Assembly: GCA_012515235.1 (NCBI GenBank)
Contig: JAAYYU010000141.1
Span: 1 to 32,746, forward strand
DNA length: 32,746 nt
Source of the DNA: Candidatus Anammoximicrobium sp.
GTDB lineage: Bacteria; Planctomycetota; Planctomycetia; Pirellulales; Pirellulaceae
Direction: 5' to 3'
The first letter of the stretch is position 1. Each line of letters opens with the position of its first letter. The notes below the pieces were generated by a model that saw only the letters and a list, made by a program, of their open reading frames with translations, ran no database searches and had not been told where the DNA came from. Both the position numbers and the translations under genes were made by a program. Positions 7,226 through 16,213 of this stretch are shown here, one piece after another.

Positions 7226-8011
7226 ATGAGCCGTCGAGGGTTTACGCTGGTCGAATTGTTGGTGTCCATCGCCATCATCGGCATTCTGGTCGCCTTGCTG
7301 CTGCCCGCGATCCAGGCGGCGAGAGAGGCCGCGCGGACGGCCGAGTGCAAGAACAACCTCAAGCAGAATACGCTCGCCGTGCAGATGTATCACGACGTTT
7401 ATCGGGTGCTGCCGCCGGCCATGCTGCCGGGGTATCCAAAGTCGGTCGCCTGGTTTGGCGAAGTGGACTATTCCACCAACGACGTCGATGTCGGCCGAGG
7501 ACTGATCGTTCCTTTTATCGAGAACAATGCCCAGGTCTTCCGTTGTCCGTCGCTGGTCCGGTCGAGCATCACGCTGCTGTACCACGGCGACAACGGCGGG
7601 TACGGCTATAATCAGAACCTGGGCACCACCTACTACCCGCCCCCTGCGTACGCCGCTCAGGTCGTCACCAGGAGTCTGGCGGATTTTCCGGCGACCAGCA
7701 GGACCGTGGTCATGACCGACTCGGCCCGCATCCAGCTTCCGTATCCTCCGGACTACCCAGTGCTGACGGCGACGGAGAATTTTTTCATCCAGGGTCCCGA
7801 CGACGCCGACTATTTTACCGCGCCCGGAACTCACTTTCGGCACGGCGGCAAAGTGGCCTGCGTTTCGTTCTTGGACGGCCACGTGAGCACCGCCGCGATG
7901 GCCGGTCTGCCGGCGCCTGACTACTGGCCGCAAGACGCCAAGGACTTGAAAGACCGGCTGGCCATTGGCTACATTTCGGATACGAGCGTCGAAGTATATC
8001 GGCCCTTTTGA
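7226..8011 (+). CDS. DUF1559 protein with type IV pilin-like N-terminus
   Basis: A 261-residue protein with a prepilin leader and methylation motif at the N-terminus ([19 protein letters not shown]; cleavage expected between G5 and F6) and a hydrophobic helix to about residue 28. The DUF1559 body follows, a family greatly expanded in Planctomycetota. Near the C-terminus [16 protein letters not shown] is a variant of the usual H-x9-DG motif, with ten residues between H and DG. Expected to be processed by prepilin peptidase and exported as a pseudopilin-like surface or secretion component; function unknown. It is slightly shorter than most relatives. AAGGAG lies 7 bases before the ATG, and a cobalamin riboswitch precedes it. 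The next gene starts 7 bases after its stop. Confidence 0.92.
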   Translation: MSRRGFTLVELLVSIAIIGILVALLLPAIQAAREAARTAECKNNLKQNTLAVQMYHDVYRVLPPAMLPGYPKSVAWFGEVDYSTNDVDVGRGLIVPFIENNAQVFRCPSLVRSSITLLYHGDNGGYGYNQNLGTTYYPPPAYAAQVVTRSLADFPATSRTVVMTDSARIQLPYPPDYPVLTATENFFIQGPDDADYFTAPGTHFRHGGKVACVSFLDGHVSTAAMAGLPAPDYWPQDAKDLKDRLAIGYISDTSVEVYRPF

Positions 8012-8017
8012 CCGGCG

Positions 8018-9478
8018 ATGGTTGTTGATTGGCGTATGACCCTTCGCGGCAAGGCATCCGGTGGTCGCTTTCGCGCTGGTCGCTGTCGGGCGGCGGCCCG
8101 CGCGCTGCGGATCGCCGTGGCGTGGTCCGTCGTCTGGCATCTGGCGGGGGCTGCCGCCTCGCCCGCCGAAGCACCGGCCGACTGGAAGTTCGACGTGCTG
8201 GAAATGAAGGACGGCCGGACTCATCGAGGCCTGGTCTTGGCCGAAGGCGAGGAGGAGATCGAGTTCGCCGAGATCGTTCGCCCGCCGGGCAAATCGATGT
8301 TTGCGGTCATCCGTCCCGTCAGTCCGGACCGGGTGGCGAAGAAACAGAAGTTAACGGAGCCGGAGCGCGCGAAGCTGTGGGCCAGGTTCCAGCAGTTCCG
8401 CAATCGGGCCAGGATCGAGGCGGGCCGGATGGAGGACGTGCCGCTGCGCAAGACCGAGCGCAACGGGACCGTCCGCTGGGCCTACGACGGGCCTTGGTTT
8501 CAACTGGAAAGCACTGCGGACGAGAGCATGGTGCGGCGGTGCGTGGTGCGTGCCGAACAGATCTTTCGCGCTTACCGGCAAACGCTGCCGCCGCAGCGCG
8601 ACCACCGGACCGGCATGCGGGTGGTGATCTTCGGTTCCATGGACGAATACCTGCAGCACCTCCGCGACGCGGGCCTGCAGATCACCGCCCCCGCCTGTTA
8701 CTCCGCCGTCCAGAACCTGGTTCTGGCGGGCGGCGAGTTGAACACGTTCAGTCGCCGCCTGGAGCAGACACAAGCCCAGAACGAAGAAGTGCGGCGTCAA
8801 TATCGGGCGTTGAAAAGCTCTTTTTCCGATCGTTTGTCGGGATTGATCCAGCAGATGAAAGAGCGGGGTTTTTCCGCCGCGCAAATCGAACAGGAGGTCA
8901 AGCTGCGGAGCGCCGCCTGGCAGCGTGAATACAACGAGGCGCTCAGCCGGCTGGAAGCGGCTCGAGTCCAGAACGAAGCCGCCTTCCTGACCGTGACGGA
9001 CCGCATGTTCGCGCAGTTGTATCACGAGGCTTTTCATGCCTACGTCGAGAACTACGTCTGTCCGCAGCCGGACGTCACGCTGCCCCTGTGGTTGAATGAA
9101 GGATTGGCGCAGATCTTCGAGGTCGGTCACATCGAAGGGGATAGCTTGCGGATCGACGCGCCGGATCGCCAGCGATTGGCGCAACTGCAGAAAGACCTGC
9201 GCGACGAGCAGCCGCTGAAACTCGCGGACGTCGTCACGGCGAGCGAGCAGAATTTCCTGGAGCCGTCATCCAGCCGCGCCGCGCAACGGTATTATCTGTA
9301 CTCCTGGGGGCTCGCCTACTTCCTGACGTTCGAGAAAAATCTGCTGCGTTCGGACACGTTCGAGTCCTTCTTGGCCAACGTCGAGAACTTCGGCCCGGCG
9401 GCCCGTTTTACGCGATTGGTCGACATGCCGATCGCGAAATTTGAACGTCTCTGGAGGGATGCCATCTTGGCCCTGTGA
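8018..9478 (+). CDS. DUF1570-type secreted gluzincin metallopeptidase-like protein
   Basis: A 486-residue protein. An N-terminal basic stretch and hydrophobic segment (about residues 28-48, ending AAASPAEA) look like a signal peptide. A later start at ATG 8036 would keep it. A long charged, coiled-coil-like region (about 245-315) precedes the zinc motif HEAFH (H336, E337, H340) and a downstream NEGLAQIFE with E361, the arrangement of gluzincin peptidases. This matches DUF1570, a planctomycete-rich family with an HExxH motif. Substrate unknown. It starts 7 bases after the DUF1559 gene and its stop is 4 bases from the galT start, so it is part of the riboswitch-led transcript. Confidence 0.88.
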   Translation: MVVDWRMTLRGKASGGRFRAGRCRAAARALRIAVAWSVVWHLAGAAASPAEAPADWKFDVLEMKDGRTHRGLVLAEGEEEIEFAEIVRPPGKSMFAVIRPVSPDRVAKKQKLTEPERAKLWARFQQFRNRARIEAGRMEDVPLRKTERNGTVRWAYDGPWFQLESTADESMVRRCVVRAEQIFRAYRQTLPPQRDHRTGMRVVIFGSMDEYLQHLRDAGLQITAPACYSAVQNLVLAGGELNTFSRRLEQTQAQNEEVRRQYRALKSSFSDRLSGLIQQMKERGFSAAQIEQEVKLRSAAWQREYNEALSRLEAARVQNEAAFLTVTDRMFAQLYHEAFHAYVENYVCPQPDVTLPLWLNEGLAQIFEVGHIEGDSLRIDAPDRQRLAQLQKDLRDEQPLKLADVVTASEQNFLEPSSSRAAQRYYLYSWGLAYFLTFEKNLLRSDTFESFLANVENFGPAARFTRLVDMPIAKFERLWRDAILAL

Positions 9479-9481
9479 GCG

Positions 9482-10486
9482 ATGTCTGAGTTCCGCAAAG
9501 ACCCCGTGTCCGACCATTGGGTGATCCTCGCCCCGAATCGCGCCCTGCGTCCCGAACAGTTTGCCGCGGAAGCCGGCCGACGGGCCTTGAAGCGGTGCCC
9601 GTTCTGTCGCGGTCATGAGTCGGATACCCCCGAGGCCGTGGCCACCTACGGGGACCGGGGACAGGCGGGTGACGGCGGACAGTGGCAAGTGCGAGTCGTG
9701 CCGAATCTGTATCCCGCGCTGACCAGGCACGACCAACTGCCCGCAACTGCCCCGTCGCTGTACGAAGTGGGCATTGGGTATGGGGTGCATGAAGTGATCA
9801 TCGAAGCGCCCGATCACGTGCTCAGCTTCGGCGAACTGGACGATCTCCAAGCCGAACTTGTCTTTGTCGCCTTCCGCGATCGCTTGCGGCGACTGCGAGC
9901 GAATCCGCAAATCGCCTATGGACAATTGTTCAAAAACTCCGGTCCGGCGGCGGGCGCTTCTCTGGAGCACACCCACAGCCAGTTGATCGGTACGCCGATC
10001 GTGCCCACGCAAATCCAGGCCGAACTGTCGCGAGCGCAGACGTATTTTGAGCGCCACGGTCGATGTGTCTTTTGCGAGATGATGGACGTGGAGTCATCCA
10101 GCGGCGCGCGGATCGTGGCGGAGAACGAAGCCTTCTTGGCTTTTTGCCCCTTTGCAAGTCAGTTCCCCTACGAGGTCTGGGTCCTCCCGCGAAAGCACCA
10201 CTGCAGTTTTGACATGGCGGAAGATGGGGAGACTAGGGACTTGGCGAGACTTGTGCGGGATTTAGTACGTGGCGTTGAGGTCGTTCTCCATGACCCGGCG
10301 TTTAATTTCTTGATTCACACTTCTCCGTTTCGCCTCAGTCCCGTAAGCTACTTCCACTGGCACCTGGAATTCTTTCCAAGGCTGACAAATACTGCAGGTT
10401 TTGAGTGGGGAGCGGGCGATTATATTAATACCGTCTCTCCGGAAGATGCGGCCGGCAAGCTGCGCGCATCCTGCAACGTAACGTGA
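9482..10486 (+). CDS. galT: galactose-1-phosphate uridylyltransferase family protein
   Basis: A 334-residue HIT-superfamily nucleotidyltransferase of the GalT type. Landmarks: RKDPVSDHWVILAPNR at the N-terminus, the metal-binding CPFC (C39, C42), and the active site EHTHSQ with H163, H165 and Q167, matching the E. coli H164-P-H166-x-Q168 motif. The second half contains HWHLEFFPR. Expected reaction: UDP-glucose plus galactose-1-phosphate exchange through a uridylyl-histidine. Neighbouring GH57 suggests a role in alpha-glucan or sugar-phosphate metabolism, and ADP-glucose phosphorylase activity, known in this family, is an alternative. No galK or galE is nearby. It starts 4 bases after the DUF1570 stop. 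Confidence 0.9.
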   Translation: MSEFRKDPVSDHWVILAPNRALRPEQFAAEAGRRALKRCPFCRGHESDTPEAVATYGDRGQAGDGGQWQVRVVPNLYPALTRHDQLPATAPSLYEVGIGYGVHEVIIEAPDHVLSFGELDDLQAELVFVAFRDRLRRLRANPQIAYGQLFKNSGPAAGASLEHTHSQLIGTPIVPTQIQAELSRAQTYFERHGRCVFCEMMDVESSSGARIVAENEAFLAFCPFASQFPYEVWVLPRKHHCSFDMAEDGETRDLARLVRDLVRGVEVVLHDPAFNFLIHTSPFRLSPVSYFHWHLEFFPRLTNTAGFEWGAGDYINTVSPEDAAGKLRASCNVT

Positions 10487-10559
10487 ACGTCATGAATGCT
10501 GCGACGAGGCTCGACAGCAGCGATTGTCGCAGGTCCACGTAAGGAACAGCTGGCGACCC

Positions 10560-12734
10560 ATGAGCACGTCGATTCGCTTCTGCCTGGTTTTGCACAATCA
10601 TCAGCCGATCGGGAATTTCGATCACGTTTTCGAGGCGGCCTATCAGGAAAGCTACCGGCCGTTCCTCGATGTTTTCGAGACGTACGAGGCGCTGAGCGTC
10701 TCGCTGCACACCAGCGGCCCGTTGCTGGAATGGCTGGAGGTGCATCATCCCGAGTATCTGGAACGCCTGTCGCGACTGGTGCAGGGAGGGCGCATCGAGA
10801 TTCTAGGTGGCCCTTTTTACGAACCCATCCTGACGATGATTCCGCCGCGGGACCGCCTGGGACAGATTCAGATGTACACCCAGTGGCTGCAGGATCGGTT
10901 GGGAGCGAGCGTCCGGGGCATGTGGATGCCGGAGCGAGTTTGGGAGCAATCGCTGACCAGCGACGTCGGTGCGGCGGGGATTCAGTACACCGTGCTGGAC
11001 GATTTTCATTTCCGCAACGCGGGCCTGAGCGAAGAACGGCTGAACGGTTACTACGTCACCGAGGACGACGGCCGGACGTTGAGTATTTTTCCGGGCAGCG
11101 AACGTCTGCGCTATTACATCCCGTTCCGTGACCCTCACGAAATCGTAGAGCACTTGCGGGGCATCTCGGCCCAGCATCCGCAAGCGGTCGCGGTCTTTGG
11201 GGACGACGGAGAGAAGTTCGGAACCTGGCCGGGCACGCACAAGCACTGTTACCAGGACGGCTGGTTGCGGCGTTTCTTTGATGCGTTGGCCGCGAATTCG
11301 GATTGGTTGACGACGACGACCTTGGCGGACGCCGTGGACCATGTTCCGCCGCTGGGCAAGATCTATCTGCCGGACTGCAGTTATCGGGAAATGACCGAAT
11401 GGGCACTGCCGGTGACCCAGCAATTGGCGTACGAGAGCGCGATTCACGAGTTGGAGCACGACCAGCGTTGGCCCCGCATCAAGCCCTTTGTGCGCGGCGG
11501 GTTCTGGCGGAACTTCAAGGTCAAGTACCCCGAAGCGAACGAGATGTACAGCCGCATGATGATGGTCAGCCGCCGCTTGGAACAGGCAGAGCGGAATGGC
11601 GCCGGCGGCGAGGATTTTGCGTGGGCGCGGCGCGAGCTTTACCGCGGCCAATGCAACTGCAGCTACTGGCACGGGGCGTTTGGCGGCATCTATCTGCCCC
11701 ATTTGCGGAACGCCGTCTACAACCACCTGATCGCGGCCGACAACCTGCTGGACAAGGCCACCCGCAACGGACACAGCAACGGGCACGTGGAGGCGTCCGT
11801 GGATGACTACAACTTCGACGCCCGGCAGGAGGTGCGACTGGCCAACAACAAACTGGTGGCGCTGCTGGCGCCCGCGATGGGCGGACAGATGTACGAATTG
11901 GACGTCCGTGCCATCTGCCACAACGCGTTGGCCACGTTGTGCCGTCGGCCGGAAGCCTATCACCGCAAGGTCTTGGCAGGCCCGTCGGGCCGGGGGGACG
12001 ATTGCGCCAGCATCCACGAGTGCGTGCGGTTCAAACAGGACGGCCTGGACCGCTTGCTCCGCTACGATCGCTATCCCCGCAAGAGCCTGGTCGATCACTT
12101 CTACGACAACGACATCCACTTTTCCGCCGTGGTCAGCGGCGAGGCCCAGGAACGTGGCGACTTTGCGAGCGGATTGTATGAAGCCAAGCTGCGCAGGCGT
12201 CCGGACTGCATCCAGGTGCAGTTGTCCAAACAGGGCAACGCCTGGGGCATTCCGCTGAAGATTACCAAAGGCGTCACGCTCGAATCGGATTCCTCCGCGT
12301 TTCAGATCGCCTATCTGATCGAAGGACTCCCGCCGGACGCCCTCCTGCACTTCGGCGTCGAGTTCAATTTTGCCGGGATGCCGGCCGGCGCGGAGGATCG
12401 GTATTTCTACAACGGCCAGGGCGCCAGCCTGGGCCACTTGGGAACCGAATTGGATCTGCACGACGTCTCGGCGCTGGGCCTGCTCGACCGGTGGCTGGGG
12501 CTGGACGTCCGTCTGGAGTGGAACCGTCCGTCGAGCGTTTGGACGTTCCCCGTGGGCACGGTCAGCCAGTCCGAGTCGGGAATCGAATTGGTGCATCAGT
12601 CGGTCGTGGTTCAGCCGCACTGGCTGGTCCGCGGGGACGCGGACGGGCGCTGGAGCGTGGCGATGCGGTTGTGCCTGGACGTCGGCCGGGCGGAGCAACG
12701 CACGCAAGCGGAGGCGGTCGCCGTCGCCTCCTGA
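10560..12734 (+). CDS. GH57 alpha-amylase / 4-alpha-glucanotransferase
   Basis: A 724-residue glycoside hydrolase family 57 enzyme acting on alpha-1,4-glucans. The five GH57 regions are visible: HNHQP (12-16), GGPFYEP (83-89), WMPERVWE with nucleophile E125, FGDDGEKFG with acid D215, and LPDCSYREMTEW. E125 and D215 sit almost exactly where E123 and D214 lie in the Thermococcus litoralis 4-alpha-glucanotransferase, whose subfamily this resembles. The C-terminal half is the beta-sandwich region typical of that branch (DUF1925/DUF1926-like). No signal peptide is present, so it is cytoplasmic and likely involved in glycogen or maltodextrin turnover with the upstream galT. The ATG at 10560 is preceded by AAGGA; a TTG at 10524 is less likely. 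Confidence 0.92.
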   Translation: MSTSIRFCLVLHNHQPIGNFDHVFEAAYQESYRPFLDVFETYEALSVSLHTSGPLLEWLEVHHPEYLERLSRLVQGGRIEILGGPFYEPILTMIPPRDRLGQIQMYTQWLQDRLGASVRGMWMPERVWEQSLTSDVGAAGIQYTVLDDFHFRNAGLSEERLNGYYVTEDDGRTLSIFPGSERLRYYIPFRDPHEIVEHLRGISAQHPQAVAVFGDDGEKFGTWPGTHKHCYQDGWLRRFFDALAANSDWLTTTTLADAVDHVPPLGKIYLPDCSYREMTEWALPVTQQLAYESAIHELEHDQRWPRIKPFVRGGFWRNFKVKYPEANEMYSRMMMVSRRLEQAERNGAGGEDFAWARRELYRGQCNCSYWHGAFGGIYLPHLRNAVYNHLIAADNLLDKATRNGHSNGHVEASVDDYNFDARQEVRLANNKLVALLAPAMGGQMYELDVRAICHNALATLCRRPEAYHRKVLAGPSGRGDDCASIHECVRFKQDGLDRLLRYDRYPRKSLVDHFYDNDIHFSAVVSGEAQERGDFASGLYEAKLRRRPDCIQVQLSKQGNAWGIPLKITKGVTLESDSSAFQIAYLIEGLPPDALLHFGVEFNFAGMPAGAEDRYFYNGQGASLGHLGTELDLHDVSALGLLDRWLGLDVRLEWNRPSSVWTFPVGTVSQSESGIELVHQSVVVQPHWLVRGDADGRWSVAMRLCLDVGRAEQRTQAEAVAVAS

Positions 12735-12747
12735 GCGGCGCGGAGCA

Positions 12748-13485
12748 TCAGCCGCCAGGCTGTTCCGCAACGGCCGGGTCGCTTGGCGGCTGGCGGGCGA
12801 ATTCCCGCCAGTCAACCGCTGGCTCAAAGGACTCGGCCTGCCAGCCGAGTTCCGCCAAGACGGGCGGGACACACCGCTGCTGCAACTCGCTCCGATTGGT
12901 CGCCAGACTGGGGTCGTCCGGCGATGGCGGGCGGGGGTGGTTTAGCACGATCCCGGCAAGCTTCAGACCATCGCGGAACGTGGCGGCCGTGATGAGCGTC
13001 TGCAGCGTCTGGTTGATCACTCCCAACGCGTTCGCGGCAACGACCAGCAACGGGAAGCCGAAATCGTCGGCGAGGTCGGCGGCGAATTCGGTGTCGGTGA
13101 CCGGCGACATCAGGCCTCCCACGCCCTCCACCACCACCAGGTCGGCGCGATCGAGCCAATACTGCAGCCCGGTGCGCAACAGCGCCGCATCGACGTTGCG
13201 GCCCTCCCTGCGGGCCGCCAGCGGCGGGGCCAACGGCGCTGCGAAACGCTGCGGACAGACCCGGTCCAGGTCCCCCGGACAGCCCGCGGCGTGCCACAGC
13301 GCGGCGGCGTCCTCGCTGAACAACCGTCCGCCGTCCCCAACGCAACCGCTGGCCACCGGCTTGTAGACGCCGACGCGCAGGCCGGTTGCGGCCAGGCTGC
13401 GGACAAGGCAAGCGGCCACGTAGGTTTTGCCGACGCCCGTGTCGGTGCCGGTGACGAAGAGTCCGGGAACGGTATGCCGAGTCAT
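12748..13485 (-). CDS. bioD: dethiobiotin synthase
   Basis: A 245-residue ATP-dependent dethiobiotin synthetase, the penultimate step of biotin synthesis (closing the ureido ring of DAPA with CO2). The P-loop is GTDTGVGKT at residues 13-21, followed by VGVYKPVASG, the substrate-binding VVEGVGGLMSP and NALGVINQTLQT. Length is normal for the family. It is convergent with the GH57 gene (13 bases between stops) and is the last gene of the minus-strand run with the small unknown protein 12 bases upstream. No bioA, bioB or bioF is in the window. Confidence 0.94.
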   Translation of the reverse strand: MTRHTVPGLFVTGTDTGVGKTYVAACLVRSLAATGLRVGVYKPVASGCVGDGGRLFSEDAAALWHAAGCPGDLDRVCPQRFAAPLAPPLAARREGRNVDAALLRTGLQYWLDRADLVVVEGVGGLMSPVTDTEFAADLADDFGFPLLVVAANALGVINQTLQTLITAATFRDGLKLAGIVLNHPRPPSPDDPSLATNRSELQQRCVPPVLAELGWQAESFEPAVDWREFARQPPSDPAVAEQPGG

Positions 13486-13497
13486 GGTGTTCCGGTT

Positions 13498-13833
13498 CTA
13501 CACCAGCAAGGGCGATTCGCCAAGGTACATCTGCAAGATTTGACCCTGGACTTTGATCGCCCGGATGAGCACCCAGATTTGGTCGGCCGTAAAGCGTTTC
13601 GGATCGGCGCGCGCCAAGTCTTCCAGTTCTTCCGTCATGGCGGCGTGCTGATCCGCGGTGGCTTGCATGCGGAGGTAGATGTCCTGCCAGGCCCGAGCCA
13701 GTTGGTGGTCGTCTTCGAGCCGCCCGACGTCGGGAGTCGAATTTGCCAGCAACAGGCACAAGCGGGCGACGTTGCGGACGTCCGCTTCCGGTTGCAGCCG
13801 TTCAATTCGTCGGGCCAGGTCATGGCAGTGCAT
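13498..13833 (-). CDS. small hypothetical protein upstream of bioD
   Basis: A 111-residue predicted soluble, largely helical protein. I place the start at ATG 13833 (MHCHDLARRIERLQ) because GGAGAG lies 8 bases upstream; the frame is open further, to 13920, but without a comparable signal. I recognise no family. The sequence is acidic and leucine-rich with repeated helix-like segments (RLCLLLANSTPDVGRLEDD, QHAAMTEELEDLARADPKRFTADQIWVL). It ends 12 bases before bioD starts, so the two are probably co-transcribed. Confidence 0.65.
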   Translation of the reverse strand: MHCHDLARRIERLQPEADVRNVARLCLLLANSTPDVGRLEDDHQLARAWQDIYLRMQATADQHAAMTEELEDLARADPKRFTADQIWVLIRAIKVQGQILQMYLGESPLLV

Positions 13834-14044
13834 GGTGATCTCTCCGGCAGCGGTCCGGTCGTAGCGGATAAGCGTGGCGGGCGTCCTGTGCGGGCAGCCC
13901 TCGGCAATCCGCGCCGCCATCTAGCGGGCAGGCCGCTGATCTCAGCAACAAGCCGACTGTGCGAATCGCCATAGAACTGTAGGTTACGATCCGCGCTGTG
14001 GACGGGCGGCGAGGCGAAGAATCCCGGACAACGCGGACCAGGCC

Positions 14045-14064
14045 GGCGGGCAAACGCCCGCCGT
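14045..14064. terminator. GC-rich hairpin downstream of histidine kinase gene
   Basis: A perfect 8-bp stem (CGGCGGGC / GCCCGCCG) with an AAAC loop, about 33 bases beyond the kinase stop on the minus strand. No T-run. It lies in a 263-bp gap before the small hypothetical gene, so it could separate nadC-kinase from the bioD pair, or be a dispersed hairpin repeat. Confidence 0.35.
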
Positions 14065-14096
14065 TGGCCGGATTTCCTGCCGCGTGGGAGGCCGCT

Positions 14097-14837
14097 CTAT
14101 TGGATTCGAGCCGGCTGGGGGAATTCGAGGGTGAATTGGGTCCCGCGCCCGACGTCGCTTTGCACGCTGATCCGTCCGCCGTGGGCCTCGATGATCTTGC
14201 GGGCGGTGGGCAGCCCCAGCCCGGAGCCTCCGTTCTTGGTGGAATAGAACGCCTCAAACATCCGCATGGCGGTCTTGCTGTCCATGCCGCAGCCCGTATC
14301 GATCAAGTCCAGCGCCACGCCGTTGCGGGTCAACCGCGTACGGGCCAACAACTGGCCGCCGTCGGGCATGGCCTCCAGGCTGTTCTTGACCAGGTTCAGC
14401 AGGGCCGCGTGCAGGGTCTGTTCGTCCAGCTTGATGCTCGGCAGCGCCGGATCCAAAAAGCGGATGAATTCGATGTCGGACTGTTTCGCCTGCGGCTCGA
14501 AAAACGCGAGCACGCGCTCCACCACGTCGTTCAAACTGCCGGGCGACAGTTCCAGATCGCGGAGCCGGGCGAACTTGAGGAAGTCGCGGAGCAGGTTTTC
14601 CAGCCGGGTACACTGCTTCTGGACCGTTTCGATCTTGGTCAGGGCGCGGCGTTCGTGGGGCGTCTCGGCGTCGGCGAAATCTTCCGCCAGCAACTCCATG
14701 TTCATGCGGATCACGGACAGCGGGTTCTTGATCTCATGCGCCAGCGAGCCCGCCAATTCGGCGAGTTCGTTGTACTGGATCCGGAGCCGCTGTGCCACTT
14801 CCTCCGTCTTGGAACTTGATTCCTGCATCTCAGGCAC
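14097..14837 (-). CDS. soluble sensor histidine kinase
   Basis: A 246-residue histidine kinase without a membrane segment or a separate sensor domain. The HisKA H-box is AGSLAHEIKNPLSVI with H34. The HATPase_c region has the N-box (LLNLVKNSLEAM), G1 (DTGCGMD), an F-box-like stretch (MFEAFYSTKNGGSGLGL) and G2 (GGRISVQS). The NtrB-like HEIKNPL motif is typical of kinases that partner AAA+ or simple response regulators. The ATG overlaps the end of nadC by 8 bases, so translation is likely coupled. No response regulator is adjacent; the only free-standing one in the window is at 20706. Its signal probably arrives through its short N-terminal helix or a partner protein. Confidence 0.92.
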   Translation of the reverse strand: MPEMQESSSKTEEVAQRLRIQYNELAELAGSLAHEIKNPLSVIRMNMELLAEDFADAETPHERRALTKIETVQKQCTRLENLLRDFLKFARLRDLELSPGSLNDVVERVLAFFEPQAKQSDIEFIRFLDPALPSIKLDEQTLHAALLNLVKNSLEAMPDGGQLLARTRLTRNGVALDLIDTGCGMDSKTAMRMFEAFYSTKNGGSGLGLPTARKIIEAHGGRISVQSDVGRGTQFTLEFPQPARIQ

Positions 14838-15747
14838 TCCAATCCAACGCCACGTCCAGCGCCACGGCGGAATGTGTCAGCGCTCCCACGCTGATGCGTT
14901 CGATCCCCGTGTCGGCGATCGCGCGGACAGTCTGCAGGTTGACTCCGCCGCTGGCTTCCAGTTCGACGCCGGGGGCCACGGCGTCGCGCCGGACGACCGC
15001 TGCCCGCAGTTGGCTGAGGGACATGTTGTCCAGCAGAATCAGATCGGGGCCGGCCGGCAAGGCGTCCTCCAGTTGCTCCAACGTATCCACCTCGACTTCG
15101 ATGATCATCGCTTCGGCCTGGTCCGGATCGCGGAGCGACGAGCGCAGAAAGTCACGGGCCCGCCGGACGGCTTCACCGGGGCGCAGCTGCATCAAGGCCA
15201 AATGGTTGTCCTTGATCAGCACCGCGTCGAACAGGCCTGTCCGGTGATTTCTTCCGCCCCCGCACCGCACGGCGTATTTCTCCAATCGTCGCCAGCCGGG
15301 CGTGGTTTTGCGCGTGTCGTAGACGCCGGCCGAAGTGCCCTGCACCGCCTGGACGAACTGCCGCGTCAAGGTCGCCACGCCCGACAGTCGGCCGATCAGG
15401 TTCAGAAGCAGCCGCTCGGCGGTCAGCAACGCTCGCACGGGGCCCGACAACTCTGCCAGGCCGTCGCCGGCCGCGACCCGTTGGCCGTCGTTGGCCGCCG
15501 GCCGCCAGGCGATCGGAACCTGCATTTCATCCAGGGCCAGCGCGGCGGCCTGCAGGCCCGCCACGGTGCCGGCTTCGCGGGCGACGAGCGTTGCCTGCCC
15601 GCGGGCCTCCTCCGGCGCCAGCGCCATGCTGGTCCAGTCCTGCGCCTGGGCCAGGTCCTCGCGGATCGCCAAACGCACAATCTGGCGGCAATCATCGGCC
15701 AGCGTCTCGTCCCAATCCAGTTGTGCGAAGTCTTTGCTGGGGGCCAC
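14830..15747 (-). CDS. nadC: quinolinate phosphoribosyltransferase (nicotinate-nucleotide pyrophosphorylase)
   Basis: A 305-residue enzyme converting quinolinate and PRPP to nicotinate mononucleotide in de novo NAD synthesis. Signature motifs: DTRKTTPGWRRLEKYAVRCGGGRNHR (starting at residue 144), LIKDNH (177-182), EVEVD, LLDNM and EASGGV near the C-terminus. The start is set at GTG 15747, preceded by the strong GGAGGGAGGG. The open frame extends to 15861 but that extension is Arg/Pro-rich and unlike NadC N-termini. It overlaps the histidine kinase by 8 bases. nadA and nadB are not in the window. Confidence 0.93.
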   Translation of the reverse strand: MAPSKDFAQLDWDETLADDCRQIVRLAIREDLAQAQDWTSMALAPEEARGQATLVAREAGTVAGLQAAALALDEMQVPIAWRPAANDGQRVAAGDGLAELSGPVRALLTAERLLLNLIGRLSGVATLTRQFVQAVQGTSAGVYDTRKTTPGWRRLEKYAVRCGGGRNHRTGLFDAVLIKDNHLALMQLRPGEAVRRARDFLRSSLRDPDQAEAMIIEVEVDTLEQLEDALPAGPDLILLDNMSLSQLRAAVVRRDAVAPGVELEASGGVNLQTVRAIADTGIERISVGALTHSAVALDVALDWSA

Positions 15748-16213
15748 GAGTCCCTCCCTCCCTTCCTGCCGGTCGGCCGGTTCGCGTTGGGCAACGTTGG
15801 AGCGGTTGCTGTCCGGACAGCGGCAAGACGCCAGCCGCCGGTCGTGCCGATCGCCGGTCACCGGCGGCGAACGCCGTTCGGCTCACGGGTTTCTCGAACG
15901 TTGCGTACCAATTGTCCAGTTCGCAAAAGGCCCGTTTGTCTCCAACCGGGGCCCTCTTTTGGGCAGGCTTTGAGGGCCGGCCATCGTTGCCCTCTCGTCA
16001 TGTCGTGTCGCCGAGGTTTTGTCAAGACGGCGCAGCGGCAATTCTGCACGTCGAGACAGGAACGACGAACGGAGGTTTCCACGCGGATCGTAAGGCAGCG
16101 TCATGTTTGTCCGGTGTCATTTTTCTCCGGGGGGATAGGCATTGAGCCCCCAAAACGATAGACTTCTTGCTTGGGGAGTGTTTCCCCGTGGCGTATTCGT
16201 GAGGGCTCCAGGC
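15748..16213. other. 466-bp divergent intergenic region between nadC and STAS gene
   Basis: No coding sequence is convincing on either strand: the open frames here are extensions of nadC or Arg/Pro-rich translations without ribosome-binding sites. The region should hold promoters for both divergent units, but I see no strong -35/-10 pair. One hairpin stands out at 15925-15960 and is listed separately. Confidence 0.55.
15925..15960 (-). terminator. terminator-like hairpin upstream of nadC
   Basis: A stem GGCCCG / CGGG(G)CC, with one bulged base, encloses a ~12-base loop and is flanked by AAAA on one side and CTTTT on the other, so it looks like an intrinsic terminator on either strand. On the minus strand it precedes nadC by about 180 bases with no upstream gene in that orientation, so it might act as a leader attenuator. 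Weak evidence. Confidence 0.3.

Noticed and set aside
12790..12811. 8-bp hairpin CTGGCGGG/CCCGCCAG as bioD terminator
   Set aside because: It lies within the bioD coding sequence and has no T-run.
10803..12872. 689-codon frame antisense to the GH57 gene
   Set aside because: The sense strand carries all five GH57 motifs; the antisense product has no domain-like features.
14266..16161. 631-codon plus-strand frame opposite nadC and the histidine kinase
   Set aside because: The minus strand carries complete, recognisable nadC and kinase; this frame is low-complexity Ser/Arg shadow sequence.
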